Positions 63,329 through 64,000 of a stretch of DNA of 64,000 nt are shown piece by piece. The stretch is from Halogeometricum sp. S1BR25-6. Lineage in GTDB: Archaea; Halobacteriota; Halobacteria; Halobacteriales; Haloferacaceae. The DNA lies in NCBI RefSeq assembly GCF_031624495.1, contig NZ_JAMQOP010000001.1, positions 124,001 to 188,000 on the forward strand, given 5' to 3'. A program made the position numbers and the translations under genes. The notes beneath the pieces were generated by a model. It was not told the origin of the DNA and did no database searches. It saw nothing but the letters and a program-made list of their open reading frames with translations. Each line of letters opens with the position of its first letter. Within the stretch, counting starts at the first letter, position 1.

Positions 63329-63499
63329 CGGCCCCTCCGAACCCGCGGGCGTGACGCGTCCGCGGTTCGACCCGTTCTTCCCCGACTCGCCGCCGAGCGA
63401 CGCCCTCGCCGGTTTCCGGGTGCGGCCGCACGACCGGCCTTCGAGGGGGTCGGCTCCGAACACTGAACACTTTTGACGGTCCCACGCGAGGTTCGGGCT

Positions 63500-63919
63500 A
63501 TGAACTATCGGGCAGTCGAGTCCAGTCGCGAGTTCCTCGTCTCGCTGGACCACGGGGCGGACTGGCGCGAGGAGATCGAGGAGTTCGCCGAACTGGAGGA
63601 CGTCGAGTCGGCGTGGTTCAACGCCATGGGGGCGGTGCAGGACGCGGAGGTGTGGTTCTACGACCAGACCGAACAGGAGTACCGGTCGGTGACGTTCGAC
63701 GAACCGCTCGAAGTCGCTGCCTGCGTCGGCAACGTCGCTCTCCTGGACGGCGACCCGTTCGCCCACACGCACGCCGTCCTCTCCCGCCGGAGCGGACAGT
63801 CGCTCGCGGGTCACCTCAACGCCGCCACCGTCTTCGCCGGCGAGGTGTACATCCGCGCGTTCGACGAACCCCTCGAACGCGAACACGACGACGTGACCGA
63901 CCTCGATCTCTGGTTGTAA
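63500..63919 (+). CDS. PPC domain (DUF296) DNA-binding-like protein
   Basis: A 139-residue protein of the PPC/DUF296 fold, a small trimer that in plants and archaea is often annotated as DNA-binding. MNYRAVESSREFLVSLDHGADWREEIEEFAE opens it, and ESAWFNAMGAVQDAEVWFYDQ with HTHAVLSRRSGQSLAGHLNAATVFAGEVYI form the family core. Start at 63500, with TATA-like CTTTTGAC about 25 nt upstream. It lies 3 nt before the polD2 start, so the two are probably co-transcribed. Confidence 0.85.
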   Translation: MNYRAVESSREFLVSLDHGADWREEIEEFAELEDVESAWFNAMGAVQDAEVWFYDQTEQEYRSVTFDEPLEVAACVGNVALLDGDPFAHTHAVLSRRSGQSLAGHLNAATVFAGEVYIRAFDEPLEREHDDVTDLDLWL

Positions 63920-63922
63920 GCC

Positions 63923-64000
63923 GTGCACGAGGACGACGAACGGTACTTCGCGGGCATCGAGGACCGTCTCGACGAGGCGTTCGACCTCGCGCGCGCGGCG
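63923..64000 (+). CDS. polD2: DNA polymerase D large subunit DP2, 5' end only
   Basis: The last 26 codons of the window begin with GTG and encode VHEDDERYFAGIEDRLDEAF plus DLARAA. This matches the haloarchaeal DP2 start (an acidic D-x-R-Y-F-x-x-x-E-x-x-L-D-E-A-F pattern) as I remember it. The catalytic domain lies beyond the window. The partner polD1 is at 7061-8767, about 55 kb away. Confidence 0.78.
   Translation, partial: MHEDDERYFAGIEDRLDEAFDLARAA

Overview
The window is a chromosomal segment of a halophilic archaeon. It has high GC, strongly acidic proteins, many GTG starts, leaderless transcripts with TATA boxes 25-30 nt before the start codon, a two-subunit D-family polymerase, an Orc1/Cdc6 initiator with its origin, and OapABC. 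From memory, the gene order (polD1-sec11-orc1-oriC-oapABC, tnaA/lysC, tssA/tssB, uvrB, argGHWXCBDEF, glyS, polD2) resembles the start of the Haloferax volcanii numbering, so I place it in or near the Haloferacales. I see no insertion sequences, CRISPR arrays, rRNA or tRNA genes, and no clearly foreign block.

1-8.8 kb: a truncated MFS transporter, a metallophosphoesterase, a DedA-like protein, tryptophanase, aspartate kinase, a small acetyltransferase-like protein, an Old Yellow Enzyme homologue and polD1. 8.8-15.2 kb: the replication module, with sec11, orc1, an oriC of about 1.1 kb (outward-facing ORB repeats around an AT-rich core) and the oapABC operon. 15.2-27.8 kb: MATE exporter, small and conserved hypotheticals, a methyltransferase, a Rieske-FAD oxidoreductase, a thiamine-type importer (binding protein and permease without ATPase), an AI-2E-type permease and a divergent pair of thiosulfate sulfurtransferases. 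28-48 kb: a MEDS/GAF histidine kinase, a SpoIIM membrane protein, uvrB, a lipoprotein, a TauE exporter, an SPFH protein, a 2H phosphoesterase, a cytochrome P450, a cupin, a Rad3-type helicase, an MscS channel and two tandem paralogous membrane proteins.

48-57.5 kb: a complete leftward arginine cluster (argG, argH, lysW, argX, argC, argB, argD, argE, argF). Acetyl-like protection is provided by the LysW carrier protein, and this LysW has no zinc-binding cysteines. 57.8-62.9 kb: a leftward run of a four-CBS protein, glyS, a dolichol kinase-like protein and a KhtT/KhtU-type potassium efflux pair. The window ends with a PPC-domain protein and the first codons of polD2.

The most interesting signals are ORB-like initiator sites scattered outside oriC, the cysteine-free LysW, and several very short ORFs placed directly before annotated genes (lysC, tauE, and a membrane-protein gene at 47 kb).
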